Assembly: GCF_031326225.1 (NCBI RefSeq)
Contig: NZ_CP133720.1
Coordinates: 4,030,001 to 4,094,000, forward strand
Source of the DNA: Undibacterium cyanobacteriorum
Lineage (GTDB): Bacteria; Pseudomonadota; Gammaproteobacteria; Burkholderiales; Burkholderiaceae_D
DNA: 64,000 nt
Direction of reading: 5' to 3'
Shown here: positions 17,501 to 25,995 of the stretch, in pieces
Layout of the letters: every line of letters begins with the position of its first letter
Position numbering within the stretch: the stretch's first letter is position 1
Translations under genes and position numbers: made by a program
The notes under the pieces: generated by a model
Seen by the model: the letters and a program-made list of their open reading frames with translations, nothing else
Told to the model about the DNA's origin: nothing
The model's database searches: none

Positions 17501-19290
17501 ACTGGATAGCAGATATCGAGTTCATAGGATTTGAACTTGCCACCAGTGTTCGCACTGATGTTACGCAGCTTAGCGATATCATCAAAGTTCAAGATCGGTT
17601 GCGACACTTCCAAACGCATCGGTGGATTGATGTTATTGGTGTCGAGCAGATTTGGCTTTGGCCCAATGAAGGACACCAAGGACATCACCATCGCTTCACG
17701 AATAGGATCGATCGGTGGATTCGTCACCTGCGCGAACAATTGCTTGAAGTAGTTATACAAAGGTTTGAGCTTGTTCGACATCACCGCCAAAGAAGCATCG
17801 TTACCCATAGAACCGATCGCTTCTTCGCCACTACCTGCCATTGGCTCCATCAAGAATTTAATATCTTCTTGGGTATAACCGAATGCTTGCTGGCGATCGA
17901 GCAAACTTGCCTTTGCGGCTTCTTCCTTCACCTCACCTTTTAAGGCGCTGAGTTTGATACGCACCGAGTTAATCCATTGTTTGTATGGCTTAGCGTTGGC
18001 GTAAGTATCTTTGATTTCTTTGTCGTCGATGATGCGACCGGCTTCGAGGTCGATCAAGAACATCTTGCCTGGCTGCAGACGCCATTTCTTGATGATGCGC
18101 GCTTCTGGGATCGGCAACACACCAGATTCCGAAGCCATCACCACCAAATCATCGTCGGTAATGATGTAACGCGCTGGACGCAAGCCATTACGATCCAAAG
18201 TACCACCAATTTGACGACCATCGGTAAACGCCATCGCTGCTGGGCCATCCCATGGCTCCATCATGGCCGCGTGGTATTCATAGAAGGCACGACGATTGTC
18301 ATCCATCATGGTGTGGTTTTCCCACGCTTCAGGAATCATCATCATCATCGCTTGCGCGATGGGGTAACCTGCCATCACTAACAGTTCGAGTGCGTTATCG
18401 AAACTCGCGGTGTCAGATTGGCCTTCAAAAATCAAAGGATAAAGTTTTTGGAGATCGTCGCCGAGCACTGCCGACTTCATCACACCTTCGCGGGCACGCA
18501 TCCAGTTGAAGTTACCTTTAACGGTATTGATTTCACCATTGTGCGCAATCATGCGGTAGGGGTGAGCCAGTGGCCATTCTGGGAAGGTATTGGTGGAGAA
18601 ACGTTGATGCACCAAGGCCAAGGCCGATACGCAACGCGCATCTTGCAAGTCTTTGTAGTAGACACCGACCTGATCAGCCAACAGCAAACCTTTGTAGACA
18701 ATCGTCCGCGCCGACATCGATGGTACGAAATACTCTTTGCCATGCAAGAGCTTCAAAGCTTCAATCGCATGCACGGCCGATTTACGAATCACATACAACT
18801 TACGTTCCAAAGCATCAGTCACCATGATGTCTGGGCCGCGGCCGATGAAGATCTGACGAATCACTGGCTCTTTTTCACGCACTGTCGGCGACATCGGCAT
18901 GTCGCGATCGACCGGTACATCACGCCAGCCCAACACCACTTGCCCTTCGGCACGCACCGCACGTTCAATCTCTTGTTCGCAAGCCAAACGCGAAGCATGT
19001 TCCTTCGGCAGGAAGATCATGCCAACGCCATATTCGCCAGGTGGTGGCAAATCGACGCCCTGCTTCGCCATTTCCTCACGGTAAAATTGATCTGGGATTT
19101 GAATCAAGACACCCGCACCATCGCCCATCAAAGCATCGGCACCGACCGCACCGCGGTGATCCAAATTCTTCAGAATCAACAAGCCTTGTTCAATGATGGC
19201 ATGCGATTTCTTACCTTTAATATGAGCAACAAAACCGACACCGCAGGCGTCTTTTTCATTACTTGGGTCGTATAAACCTTGTGCGTGCAT
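14596..19290 (-). CDS. gltB: Glutamate synthase [NADPH] large subunit
   Basis: The 1564-residue subunit makes two glutamates from glutamine and 2-oxoglutarate. The class II glutaminase nucleophile is C16 (KDACGVGF), exposed after removal of a 15-residue propeptide in this family. The central and FMN-binding domains follow, with GQLPGHKVS and DGGTGASP marking the synthase site. The 3Fe-4S cluster cysteines are in CIMMRKCHLNTCPVG. The C-terminal beta-helix (GXXG repeats such as GGRIIIRPN) ends the protein. GAGG precedes the ATG. Long open frames on the opposite strand of this gene are by-products of its codon bias. Confidence 0.97.
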   Translation of the reverse strand: MHAQGLYDPSNEKDACGVGFVAHIKGKKSHAIIEQGLLILKNLDHRGAVGADALMGDGAGVLIQIPDQFYREEMAKQGVDLPPPGEYGVGMIFLPKEHASRLACEQEIERAVRAEGQVVLGWRDVPVDRDMPMSPTVREKEPVIRQIFIGRGPDIMVTDALERKLYVIRKSAVHAIEALKLLHGKEYFVPSMSARTIVYKGLLLADQVGVYYKDLQDARCVSALALVHQRFSTNTFPEWPLAHPYRMIAHNGEINTVKGNFNWMRAREGVMKSAVLGDDLQKLYPLIFEGQSDTASFDNALELLVMAGYPIAQAMMMMIPEAWENHTMMDDNRRAFYEYHAAMMEPWDGPAAMAFTDGRQIGGTLDRNGLRPARYIITDDDLVVMASESGVLPIPEARIIKKWRLQPGKMFLIDLEAGRIIDDKEIKDTYANAKPYKQWINSVRIKLSALKGEVKEEAAKASLLDRQQAFGYTQEDIKFLMEPMAGSGEEAIGSMGNDASLAVMSNKLKPLYNYFKQLFAQVTNPPIDPIREAMVMSLVSFIGPKPNLLDTNNINPPMRLEVSQPILNFDDIAKLRNISANTGGKFKSYELDICYPVAWGKDGIEARLASICAEVVDAVKSGHNIMIITDRKMDADHVAIPALLATSTVHQHLVSKGLRTTTGLVVETGSARETHHFALLAGYGAEAVHPYLAMETLAAMVNDPTLQLKDVDAEKAIYNYTKAIGKGLHKVMSKMGISTYMSYCGAQIFEAVGLNKSLVDKYFRGTASNVEGIGVFEVAEEALRLHKLAFGKDPVLANALDAGGEYAFRVRGEDHMWTPDSIAKLQHSTRSNNFNTYKEYAQLINDQSKRHMTLRGLFEFKIDPSKAIPLEQVEPAKEIVKRFATGAMSLGSISTEAHATLAIAMNRIGGKSNTGEGGEDPARYTQELKGIPIKQGATLASVIGKEQVEVDIPLQDGDSLRSRIKQVASGRFGVTAEYLTSADQIQIKMAQGAKPGEGGQLPGHKVSEYIAKLRFSVPGVGLISPPPHHDIYSIEDLAQLIHDLKNVNPSASISVKLVSEVGVGTIAAGVAKAKSDHIVIAGHDGGTGASPLSSIKHAGTPWELGLSEAQQTLVLNGLRGRVRVQADGQMKTGRDVVIAAMLGADEVGFATAPLVVEGCIMMRKCHLNTCPVGVATQDPELRKKFSGKPEHVVNYFFFVAEEARQIMAQLGIRTFDELIGRVDLLDKSKAISHWKAKGLDFTRIFHQVETSEDTATRHVDGQDHGLDKALDNKLIMQAKLALETGEKVSFIQPVKNLNRTVGAMLSGEVAKRYGHAGLPDDTIHVQLQGTAGQSVGAFLARGVTLDLVGEGNDYVGKGLSGGRIIIRPNTEFRGWAVDNIICGNTVMYGAIAGEAFINGVAGERFAVRNSGAIAIVEGTGDHGCEYMTGGTVIVLGNTGRNFAAGMSGGIAYVYDPDGEFEAKCNTAMVSLDRVIAGDEQEKNVDKSLWHSATRGGERQTDEAILRGLIERHFKHTGSTRARNLLDDWARSRAKFVKVFPNEYKRALAEMYGAEQAAVKLEKAA

Positions 19291-19838
19291 ACTTTCCTCA
19301 CTTAAGCCTAAGCCGTGGGACTACCGGCTATTTCGCAGAAACTCCCAAATAAAGTTTTGAGAAACTGCAAATCAACATTAAAAAATCAAACTTGGGCTCA
19401 AGAATAGTGCAGTGCAATAGGAAAAACAACAAGAAAAAATAGGGTCAGAGCGTTTAAAAAGTGGTCTTAAAACGGCATATTATTTAAAAGGGACAGTGTC
19501 CATTTACGCAGGTATTTTATGCAGAGTGAAAACTTGCATTCAAGCCTTTCAGTAGCATGGTATGAGGGATCGAAGTGGTTTGTTAGAGTTTTACTTAGAC
19601 TTGTACAACGCTATCAAAAAAACTCGAGTGTAGCGTTCAAAAAGAGGAATCCCCCTTCAGCCTGCACGACCTCACATCAAGAAATTGAAGCTACCATCAT
19701 TATCAATAAGCTCACTATTTATCGAAAAACGCATGTAGTATTGTTAATTTTAAACGCTCAACGCGACCGCATTTCAAGTACGAGCGAATGCGCCACTTTC
19801 GCCGAAACAAGTAAATAGAAAAATTAAGAGACCCCACG
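19291..19838. other. Gene-poor gap upstream of gltB, possible repeat remnant
   Basis: This AT-rich stretch contains the gltB leader on one side and the lipoprotein leader on the other. Between 19441 and 19505 are the words GGGTCAGAGC and GGGACAGTGTCC, which resemble remnants of dispersed transposase-linked repeats; I recognise only the style, not a complete element. A 99-codon open frame at 19519-19818 has no signal, motif or convincing ribosome site and I do not call it a gene. Confidence 0.35.
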
Positions 19839-20189
19839 ATGCAAAGATCAATCGCCCTCAGCTTTGCTTTTGTAATGTGCGCCTTCACCGGTTGCGATGC
19901 GAAACAATCGTCACAAGACACGCTCTATAGCGGTGACTATTTCTATAATTTCGAAAATGCGATCTTCACACAAGATGGACAGGAAGAAGAATGGTGTGTC
20001 AGCGGCCTCTCTTTGGCGAAAGCAGAGCGGCAAGGTGAAAACGGCCAAGATCCATGGGGCACGACCCATCTCGTACTACGTGGCAAACTTGGCCCATTAG
20101 GCAGTTATGGCGGCCTTGGACGATGTAAGCGAATTCTCGAGGTCACCGAGATTATCGAAATTAGCAATATGCGCGGCCCTGATGGTTGA
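19839..20189 (+). CDS. Small lipoprotein of unknown function
   Basis: The 116-residue protein opens with a short hydrophobic signal sequence (SIALSFAFVMCAFTG) ending in a lipobox-like FTGC, so it is probably a lipid-anchored envelope protein. The remainder contains two further cysteines (WCVSGL and GRCKRI) that may pair. I do not recognise a family. Its stop overlaps a possible TTG start of the next gene, and the two are on the same strand, which hints at co-transcription with the DUF1152 gene. Confidence 0.6.
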   Translation: MQRSIALSFAFVMCAFTGCDAKQSSQDTLYSGDYFYNFENAIFTQDGQEEEWCVSGLSLAKAERQGENGQDPWGTTHLVLRGKLGPLGSYGGLGRCKRILEVTEIIEISNMRGPDG

Positions 20190-20215
20190 GCGCTACCCAA
20201 CTTATCCACACTCAT

Positions 20216-21157
20216 ATGCAAACACCATTCTTCGAACAAACACAATCCGCGAGAAACATACTTCTAGTTGGTGCAGGCGGTGGCTTTGACATTGTCAGCG
20301 GCATCGCCTTGTATTCTCATTTCCGTCAGCAGGGAAAAAGCTTAGTTTTGGCCAACCTTTCCTTTAGCGCGCTCGATTTTTCTGGAAGCGAGGAAGTATG
20401 CCCTGGGACGTTTCGAATCAGTCGTCAATCCGATGACTTACCGTATTTCCCCGAAAAATATATCCTCGACTGGATTGCGGACGCAGGACATGAATGTCCG
20501 CCGATGTACGGATTCTCAGACCAAATAGGTGTGCGACCGCTCGCTGCTGGATATACACATATCATCGAACAACATCACATCGATACCATTATTTTGGTTG
20601 ATGGAGGTACAGACAGTTTGATGTTTGGCGATGAAGTTCGGGTTGGTACCATCATTGAAGATGCGTGCTCTATCGTGGCCGCGAATCTGGTCATGCCCAA
20701 TCATGCTTATTTGGCCGCTATCGGCTTTGGAGTAGAACATGATTTCAATCACCATGCCTGCTTGGAAAATATCGCAACGCTCAGCCGCAGCGGTAGTTTT
20801 TTGGGTTCAATCGCACTGACCAACGACATGCAGGAAGGAAAAGACTTCGTATCCTTAGTCGAATACTTAAATCAAAAAATGCCTTTGCACCGCAGTATCG
20901 TCAACAACTCAATTGCTAGCGCGGTGATTGGCAGCTTTGGTGACCAACACTTCACGCAGCGCACCAAAGGTAGTACGCAATTTGTGAGCCCATTCATGAG
21001 CCTGTACTGGTTCTTCAATTTAAAAGGGATTCATGAGCACCTTCAATTTGCGCGCGACATCATCAACACGGAAACGAAAGGCGACATCGTCGAGGTCTAT
21101 CAACGCCATCGGTCAACAACACCAAGACGCCCCGACGCGAAGATTCCATTGACTTGA
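20216..21157 (+). CDS. DUF1152 family protein
   Basis: The 313-residue protein has the DUF1152 start PFFEQTQSARNILLVGAGGGFDIVSGIAL, a glycine-rich loop typical of a nucleotide-binding Rossmann-type fold, followed by VLANLSFS. A second acidic motif, LVDGGTDSLMFGDE, lies near the middle. The function of the family is unknown. The ATG at 20216 is preferred because homologues begin just before the PFF motif; a TTG at 20186 overlapping the lipoprotein stop would add ten residues. No transmembrane segment or signal peptide is seen, so it is probably cytoplasmic. Confidence 0.8.
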   Translation: MQTPFFEQTQSARNILLVGAGGGFDIVSGIALYSHFRQQGKSLVLANLSFSALDFSGSEEVCPGTFRISRQSDDLPYFPEKYILDWIADAGHECPPMYGFSDQIGVRPLAAGYTHIIEQHHIDTIILVDGGTDSLMFGDEVRVGTIIEDACSIVAANLVMPNHAYLAAIGFGVEHDFNHHACLENIATLSRSGSFLGSIALTNDMQEGKDFVSLVEYLNQKMPLHRSIVNNSIASAVIGSFGDQHFTQRTKGSTQFVSPFMSLYWFFNLKGIHEHLQFARDIINTETKGDIVEVYQRHRSTTPRRPDAKIPLT

Positions 21158-21308
21158 TGCAGCACACGATCCCCGTTAATGTCGATAACAAATAAACTGA
21201 AAACTGTTTGACGATTGAACTGACTTTACCACTCATCAAGTCACTACAAGAATTCACTCGATTCTCAACTAAAGACAAACCACAGCAATTTTGAGATCCC
21301 TACAAACC

Positions 21309-21847
21309 ATGCGAAAACTGTACCTCCAAGCCTTCATCCTCGGCATCACAATCATCAATCCACTCTCTGCTGAAGCTGCAACCGAAGCCTTAAGCGCATG
21401 GGAGAAGTGGCTCGCACGACCCAGCGCTGACGCGGCTCAGCAGGTTCGAGAGATAGCGTATGGGTCCAATTCACGTCAAGCAATTGATCCAGACATGCGC
21501 CTCACACGCGACCTCAAACTTTTAGAAAAGAGATTGTCGCAAAAAAAAAGGGCGCTTTGGAGATCGCTATTCGCTTGACGGCAAGCACAGAACCTGGCGA
21601 TGTATTGGAAAGTCTGTATGAGATGTTGGGGCGCGCAGCGGCATCGAGGCCGCGTCATTTTCTGCAGGCGCTTCTGCAGGAAAATCAAGGGCGTAGCTGC
21701 CTAGGCGTTAACTTTCTTGGTGAGCGATTTGTCGATGATTTCAAGGCACAAAAGGCCGAGATTGCTAGACGCAAAAGCAAACTACGAGATGTCAAAGCGC
21801 CTCATCTCAAAGATATCCGTGATCTTTGTTTGAAAACACTGGGATGA
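21309..21847 (+). pseudogene. Secreted protein of unknown function, split by a frameshift at an A9 run
   Basis: The first half (ATG at 21309) has a signal peptide (MRKLYLQAFILGITI, ending near SAEA) and reads to a stop at 21578. The second half continues in another frame from about 21542 to 21847. The frames meet at nine consecutive A residues (21541-21549). One extra A would join them as SQKKKGALEIAIRLT, giving an uninterrupted protein of about 180 residues. It may be a broken gene, a homopolymer sequencing error, or a gene read by slippage. I do not recognise the family. Confidence 0.6.
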
Positions 21848-22035
21848 CTACTTCCAAAGCTTACGTCACACTTAAAACCTATGATTCAACATCCTGTAGC
21901 TTCCATAGTCGCAATTGCTGTCAACTAAAGCTGTCAACTAAACACCAGCTGAAGCATTAATTCCCGATTAGGCGACGAATTCGAACACCCAACTTCATTC
22001 CAGATCAACGTCACTCTTCCTTGAGGACCTCCATC

Positions 22036-22884
22036 ATGCCGCTCAGTGCGACCTACTTTTTTTCAGCATCGACGAAGCCCAAATTTTTCGGCACTTGCCT
22101 CTATGCGCTGATCACTGCAAGCATTTTATCGCTCTGCGCATGTTCCAAAGCGGAATTGGGCGGAGCACAGACGAGCAAAGACCCCTCAGCAACCAAGACA
22201 TCAAGTAATCACTTCTTAGCCTACCAACATCAAGTGAGATTAGAGCTCGAAGCGGAACGCATCGGCACGGTCAGCGCGCAATTGGAGAAAGTTTGTGCCG
22301 CCGCTGTCAATGAACATTGCGAACTGCTAGAGTCTCAGTTGAACACAGGACATGGCAGTAGCGCGAACTTGAAATTTCGAGCAAGTCGCGCAGGCATTAA
22401 ATCTATCCTGTTAGAGTTAGAAAAACTTGGCAAAGTCATCGATCAATCAACGACGGCAGAAGATCTCGCAGGACCGATCGGTGATACTAAAAAGAAGCAG
22501 GAACTCTTGACCGACTACCGCCAACGCCTCGAAGCTTTACGAGAGCGTGCCAAGAATGATGTGGATGCGCTCATCAAGGTCAACAAAGAACTCGCACAGG
22601 TGCAAAGTGATTTAGAGGCCTTGAACGGAAAATATGCGCAACTGCAACAGCGCGTCGATACTGAAATACTCTATGTCCGTTTGTCGAGTATCGAACAGTC
22701 CTCGTTCTCGGCCCCCTTGAAGAATGCCTTGCACGATTTTTCCAGCAACTTAGCGCAAGGGTCCGCCTCAGCCATTACAGGATTTGCTTACCTCTTACCT
22801 TGGTCGATTTTACTGAGCCTCTGTTTCATCGTAATACGTAAAGTCTGGCGCTGGCGTAAAGATAAAAAAGTGCCAATGAAGTAA
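22036..22884 (+). CDS. DUF4349-like lipoprotein with coiled coil and C-terminal membrane segment
   Basis: From the ATG at 22036 this is a 282-residue protein with GAGG about ten bases upstream. The N-terminal hydrophobic stretch (LYALITASILSLCAC) ends in a lipobox-like cysteine. Residues about 65-215 are rich in Leu, Glu and Lys with heptad character, in particular from IKVNKELAQVQSDLEAL to YAQLQQRV, indicating a coiled coil. Near the end DTEILYVRLSS resembles the DUF4349 core, followed by one membrane helix (YLLPWSILLSLCFIVIR) and a basic tail. Its role is unknown, but it is probably anchored in the envelope. Confidence 0.7.
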   Translation: MPLSATYFFSASTKPKFFGTCLYALITASILSLCACSKAELGGAQTSKDPSATKTSSNHFLAYQHQVRLELEAERIGTVSAQLEKVCAAAVNEHCELLESQLNTGHGSSANLKFRASRAGIKSILLELEKLGKVIDQSTTAEDLAGPIGDTKKKQELLTDYRQRLEALRERAKNDVDALIKVNKELAQVQSDLEALNGKYAQLQQRVDTEILYVRLSSIEQSSFSAPLKNALHDFSSNLAQGSASAITGFAYLLPWSILLSLCFIVIRKVWRWRKDKKVPMK

Positions 22885-22986
22885 TAAGCGTAGGTTTGGT
22901 GATATTTTGGCGCAAGCTACATGCCTAACCGAATATGGAAGTCAGTCTGCGCAATAAATTTTCTCAATTACCAAGGTGTTTTTACT

Positions 22987-23559
22987 ATGCCACAATCGTC
23001 TTATGAATCTCACGCAGGAAAGTTCATAGAACTGCGCAGCGTATCGTCGATTGGCGTGGAAACTTTACAAAGTTGGTCCGATCGTCTAACAAGCCCAGCA
23101 CGAATTCTCGACATTGGTTGCGGCTCCGGAAAACCACTCGGCATAACTCTCGCAGGACGCGGTCATCTACTCTTCGGGATTGATTGCTCCGCAACCCTTG
23201 CCAAACTCTATGAACAGACCGTCCCCAAATCACGCGTTGAATGCGCAAACTTTCTCAAGTCAGATTGCTTCCACTTGAAATTTGATGCAACGATCGCGAT
23301 TGGTGTGATCTTCCTGCTCACGTCCGAGCAACAACAAGAAATGATTCGGAAGATTGCTAGCTGTCTTGCCCCCAAGGGGCATGTTCTCTTCACTGCTCCG
23401 ACTCAAGTCCATCAATGGAAAGATGTAATAACAGGCAGCATTTCGACTTCCTTAGGCCGAGAACAATATCTGAAAATCGGCATTGAGTCCGGTCTACGCT
23501 TAGTCGATGAATACCAAGATGAGGGGGGCAACCATTACTATGCGATGCTAAAGTGCTAG
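22987..23559 (+). CDS. Class I SAM-dependent methyltransferase
   Basis: The 190-residue protein shows the SAM-binding motif ILDIGCGSGKPLG (about 41-53), the acidic end of the second strand (LFGIDCSATL) and the later FDATIAIGVIFLL, matching a class I methyltransferase. The substrate cannot be inferred. The ATG at 22987 has AAGG upstream and begins MPQSSYESHAGKF; an in-frame start at 22921 is less likely. It is not in an obvious operon: the next gene is on the opposite strand. Confidence 0.8.
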   Translation: MPQSSYESHAGKFIELRSVSSIGVETLQSWSDRLTSPARILDIGCGSGKPLGITLAGRGHLLFGIDCSATLAKLYEQTVPKSRVECANFLKSDCFHLKFDATIAIGVIFLLTSEQQQEMIRKIASCLAPKGHVLFTAPTQVHQWKDVITGSISTSLGREQYLKIGIESGLRLVDEYQDEGGNHYYAMLKC

Positions 23560-23629
23560 AACCGCCAACTCGAACTCAATTATTTTGGTTGGCGATGAAC
23601 GACATCCAAAAACCGCACTCACGATTCGA

Positions 23630-24043
23630 TTAGGGCGCTGAAGTACTAGCAATCCCATGCTGCTCCAACCACTGATACGCCGCAGCCAAATCCAGACTAC
23701 GTTCATACGGAACCAGCTGTTGCGCTCTTTGCGATAAGGTCTCCACCAAACGCACATGCAGCTCTGATGGCAATAATCCGGTGAAGGCCACCATGCCATG
23801 TTTGACGCCGACTTCAAAGAAGTGCCACCACGCTTCGATTGCCTCTGGTGTCGCGCCGGCCCATTGCCGCGCATCACTCAACAATCCCCAAGGCTTGCCT
23901 CCGTGCTCCTCCCATAGTGGTAATGAAGCCTGCAGTAGTTGACGTGCTGTGATGTCGTTCCACACATCAAAATACTCGACGAAAAATACATCGCCCTGCC
24001 ATTGAATCTTAAACTCACCGTGAGGTTTTGGTATGAATCGCAT
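23630..24043 (-). CDS. Hypothetical protein
   Basis: A 137-residue protein without signal peptide or membrane segment. It has a regular alternation of strands and helices and several tryptophans (IQWQGDVFFVEYFDVWND, PWGLLSDARQWAGATPE). The pattern loosely resembles STAS/SpoIIAA-like folds, which is a guess. The frame is supported by protein-like composition and by its starting at an ATG. Its function is unknown. Confidence 0.55.
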   Translation of the reverse strand: MRFIPKPHGEFKIQWQGDVFFVEYFDVWNDITARQLLQASLPLWEEHGGKPWGLLSDARQWAGATPEAIEAWWHFFEVGVKHGMVAFTGLLPSELHVRLVETLSQRAQQLVPYERSLDLAAAYQWLEQHGIASTSAP

Positions 24044-24198
24044 GGATCTTGGCTCCTGAAGATAAGACCATCATAGCCAACTCAGGTAAGTGCGACAAGC
24101 TCACTCACTGCCCCTGTCGTTTCTGCACGAATGCAGCCCATATCGATGGGCGGGAACCCAAACAACTTATCGCGTCGTGCTGCAAATATGGAAGCGGA

Positions 24199-24417
24199 CT
24201 AAGTCTCGAGCTCGGCAGAAGAACTGCTTGGTAATGCGGGCGTCACTTGCGGAATAGAGTCGTGATGCCAGTCCTCGCCAAACAATTCCATAGGATGTGC
24301 AGTCCGATCCGCGCCGTTACCGCAGGCCAAAGAATCACTTGGACAATAGCGATCACACCCCCAACATAGGCGCTCAGGATGGGATGGATGCAAAGGAAAT
24401 TTTTTGGCGACTGTCAT
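24199..24417 (-). CDS. DUF3079 family small cysteine-rich protein
   Basis: The 72-residue protein begins MTVAKKFPLHPSHPERLCWG and has four cysteines in CWGC, YCPSDSLAC, followed by GNGADRTAHPMELFGEDW. This matches the DUF3079 family, in which the cysteine pattern suggests metal binding. The C-terminal 20 residues, rich in Ser and Pro, go beyond the family core. The open frame extends upstream to 24756, but the family start at 24417 is clear and the longer part overlaps the divergent HPP gene. It is shorter than many annotation cut-offs and easily missed. Confidence 0.75.
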   Translation of the reverse strand: MTVAKKFPLHPSHPERLCWGCDRYCPSDSLACGNGADRTAHPMELFGEDWHHDSIPQVTPALPSSSSAELET

Positions 24418-24597
24418 TCCCTTACTCTGGCACGAGGGAGCCGCAAATGAAACGAAAGTCGGGAGCGAACGATGTATTTTTTGATGCAGCACAAGAAAAA
24501 TACATCGCGGTGAAGCACTTCTCTCGACTTTTTGCGCGGGTACAGAACAATCGCATTTCATCCTCAAAAAGACTGCTCCCCGTACATAGGCTATGGC

Positions 24598-25785
24598 TTG
24601 AAAACCAGTTTTTATATCGCCAGCTTGAAAGCTGTACTGCAGCGTTTCGCCCCTATTTCGACCACACTCAGTTGGCGCGATCGTTGGCGGGCTAGCCTCG
24701 GCGCGCTCTGTGGACTGATGAGTGCGAGTTGGATAAGTTATCTGCTGTTTGGCCACGCCAGTATGCCCTTACTGATCGCCCCAATGGGCGCGAGTGCAGC
24801 ATTAATTTTTATCCTCCCCTCGTCACCGTTGGCGCAACCTTGGGCCGTGGTATTCGGCAATAGCATTTCAGCCTTGGTGGGGGTTGCCTGCATCCACCTG
24901 TTTCAAGCGCATGCCGCCGTCGCCGCACTGGCGGTCACGCTGGCCATCCTCGCCATGTTCATCACACATAGCCTACATCCGCCTGGCGGCGCGATTGCGT
25001 TGCTGGCGGTCTTGGGCGATAGCAACATCAGTAGCCTCTCTTGGCACTATGCGCTCGCCCCCGTGGCGCTGCAATCACTGTGTTTAGTCGTCTGCGCACT
25101 CGCGTATCACAAGTTGCATACGATTTCCTATCCGCATACCGATTCCAAACAAAGCAATCTTCATCGTACTGGCGACCAAGTCATCAGCGCCAGGCTTGGT
25201 GTCAGCGATGCGGACCTTGATGCCGTGCTCGAACAACAAGGCACCATGCTCGATATCACGCGTGCCGATTTACAGTCACTCATCAGTCAAGTGGAAATTC
25301 AAGTACACCAGCGCCACCACGGCACAATCCGGTGTAAGGATATTATGTCGCAGCATCTCGTCACCGTCGAATTTGAAACTTCCTTGGAGCAGTGTTGGCA
25401 GCTCCTGCGCACACACAAAATTGGTAGTCTTCCCGTGGTCACCGCCGAGCAAAACATCATCGGCGTCATCAGTCTCATTGATTTCTTGAAGCATGCAGGG
25501 CTCGATGTCTATCACGATTTCGATCTGCGCCTACGACAGGTTTTGGACCAGGCTCGCGCCTTGAGTGGCAGCGAGGTGTCAGTTGCTGGCCATATTATGA
25601 GTGGACAACCGATCACCGCCTCAAGCGAAAGTAATATCTTAGAACTGGTGCCGCTTTTCAGCGATCACGGGCTTCACTCGGTACCCATCGTGGACGCATC
25701 CAAACGTCTGTGTGGGATCGTCACTCAATCTGACCTGATCGCAGCCTTGTATCAACTGCAGATCAGCGCACTGAGGACGCATTGA
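24598..25785 (+). CDS. HPP family membrane protein with CBS domain pair
   Basis: The N-terminal half has several membrane helices and the HPP motif itself, HSLHPPGGAIALL, with the upstream APMGASAALIF. The C-terminal half holds two CBS domains (about residues 245-310 and 330-390; IMSQHLVTV, IGSLPVVT, IMSGQPITA, LHSVPIVD), which usually bind adenine nucleotides. Some HPP proteins are reported to transport nitrite; this one is 8-15 kb from the nitrate genes but on its own. The start is uncertain: TTG at 24598 has AGG seven bases upstream and gives MKTSFYIASL; a TTG at 24532 is also in frame. Confidence 0.82.
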   Translation: MKTSFYIASLKAVLQRFAPISTTLSWRDRWRASLGALCGLMSASWISYLLFGHASMPLLIAPMGASAALIFILPSSPLAQPWAVVFGNSISALVGVACIHLFQAHAAVAALAVTLAILAMFITHSLHPPGGAIALLAVLGDSNISSLSWHYALAPVALQSLCLVVCALAYHKLHTISYPHTDSKQSNLHRTGDQVISARLGVSDADLDAVLEQQGTMLDITRADLQSLISQVEIQVHQRHHGTIRCKDIMSQHLVTVEFETSLEQCWQLLRTHKIGSLPVVTAEQNIIGVISLIDFLKHAGLDVYHDFDLRLRQVLDQARALSGSEVSVAGHIMSGQPITASSESNILELVPLFSDHGLHSVPIVDASKRLCGIVTQSDLIAALYQLQISALRTH

Positions 25786-25995
25786 GAACCCACAAGGATT
25801 ACATCCTTGCTTTACCGTGCATAACGCCGCATAAACATGTTCCCCACAACTAAGACTTAAGCGAGCAAGTGCTATCACCAAAACGCACCTAATCTTGCTT
25901 AAATCCTGCTCGAAACGCGACGCATTCTGGCTTAAGATGACGACTTGATATATTAAGGATCATTTAAAAATTATCAGTCTTCCCTTAAGTCATTT

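Noticed and set aside
19441..19505. Complete REP or insertion-sequence end in the gap upstream of gltB
   Set aside because: Only the words GGGTCAGAGC and GGGACAGTGTCC resemble such ends; there are no matched inverted ends, target duplication or transposase frame.
19519..19818. 99-codon open frame in the gap upstream of the lipoprotein gene
   Set aside because: There is no recognisable motif, no good ribosome site, and composition is not convincing.
24049..24234. 61-codon plus-strand frame rich in cysteine
   Set aside because: It overlaps the end of the DUF3079 gene on the other strand and has no ribosome site. The cysteine-rich appearance alone is not enough.
24418..24756. Long N-terminal extension of the DUF3079 frame
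   Set aside because: The family starts at 24417, and the extension runs under the start of the divergent HPP gene.
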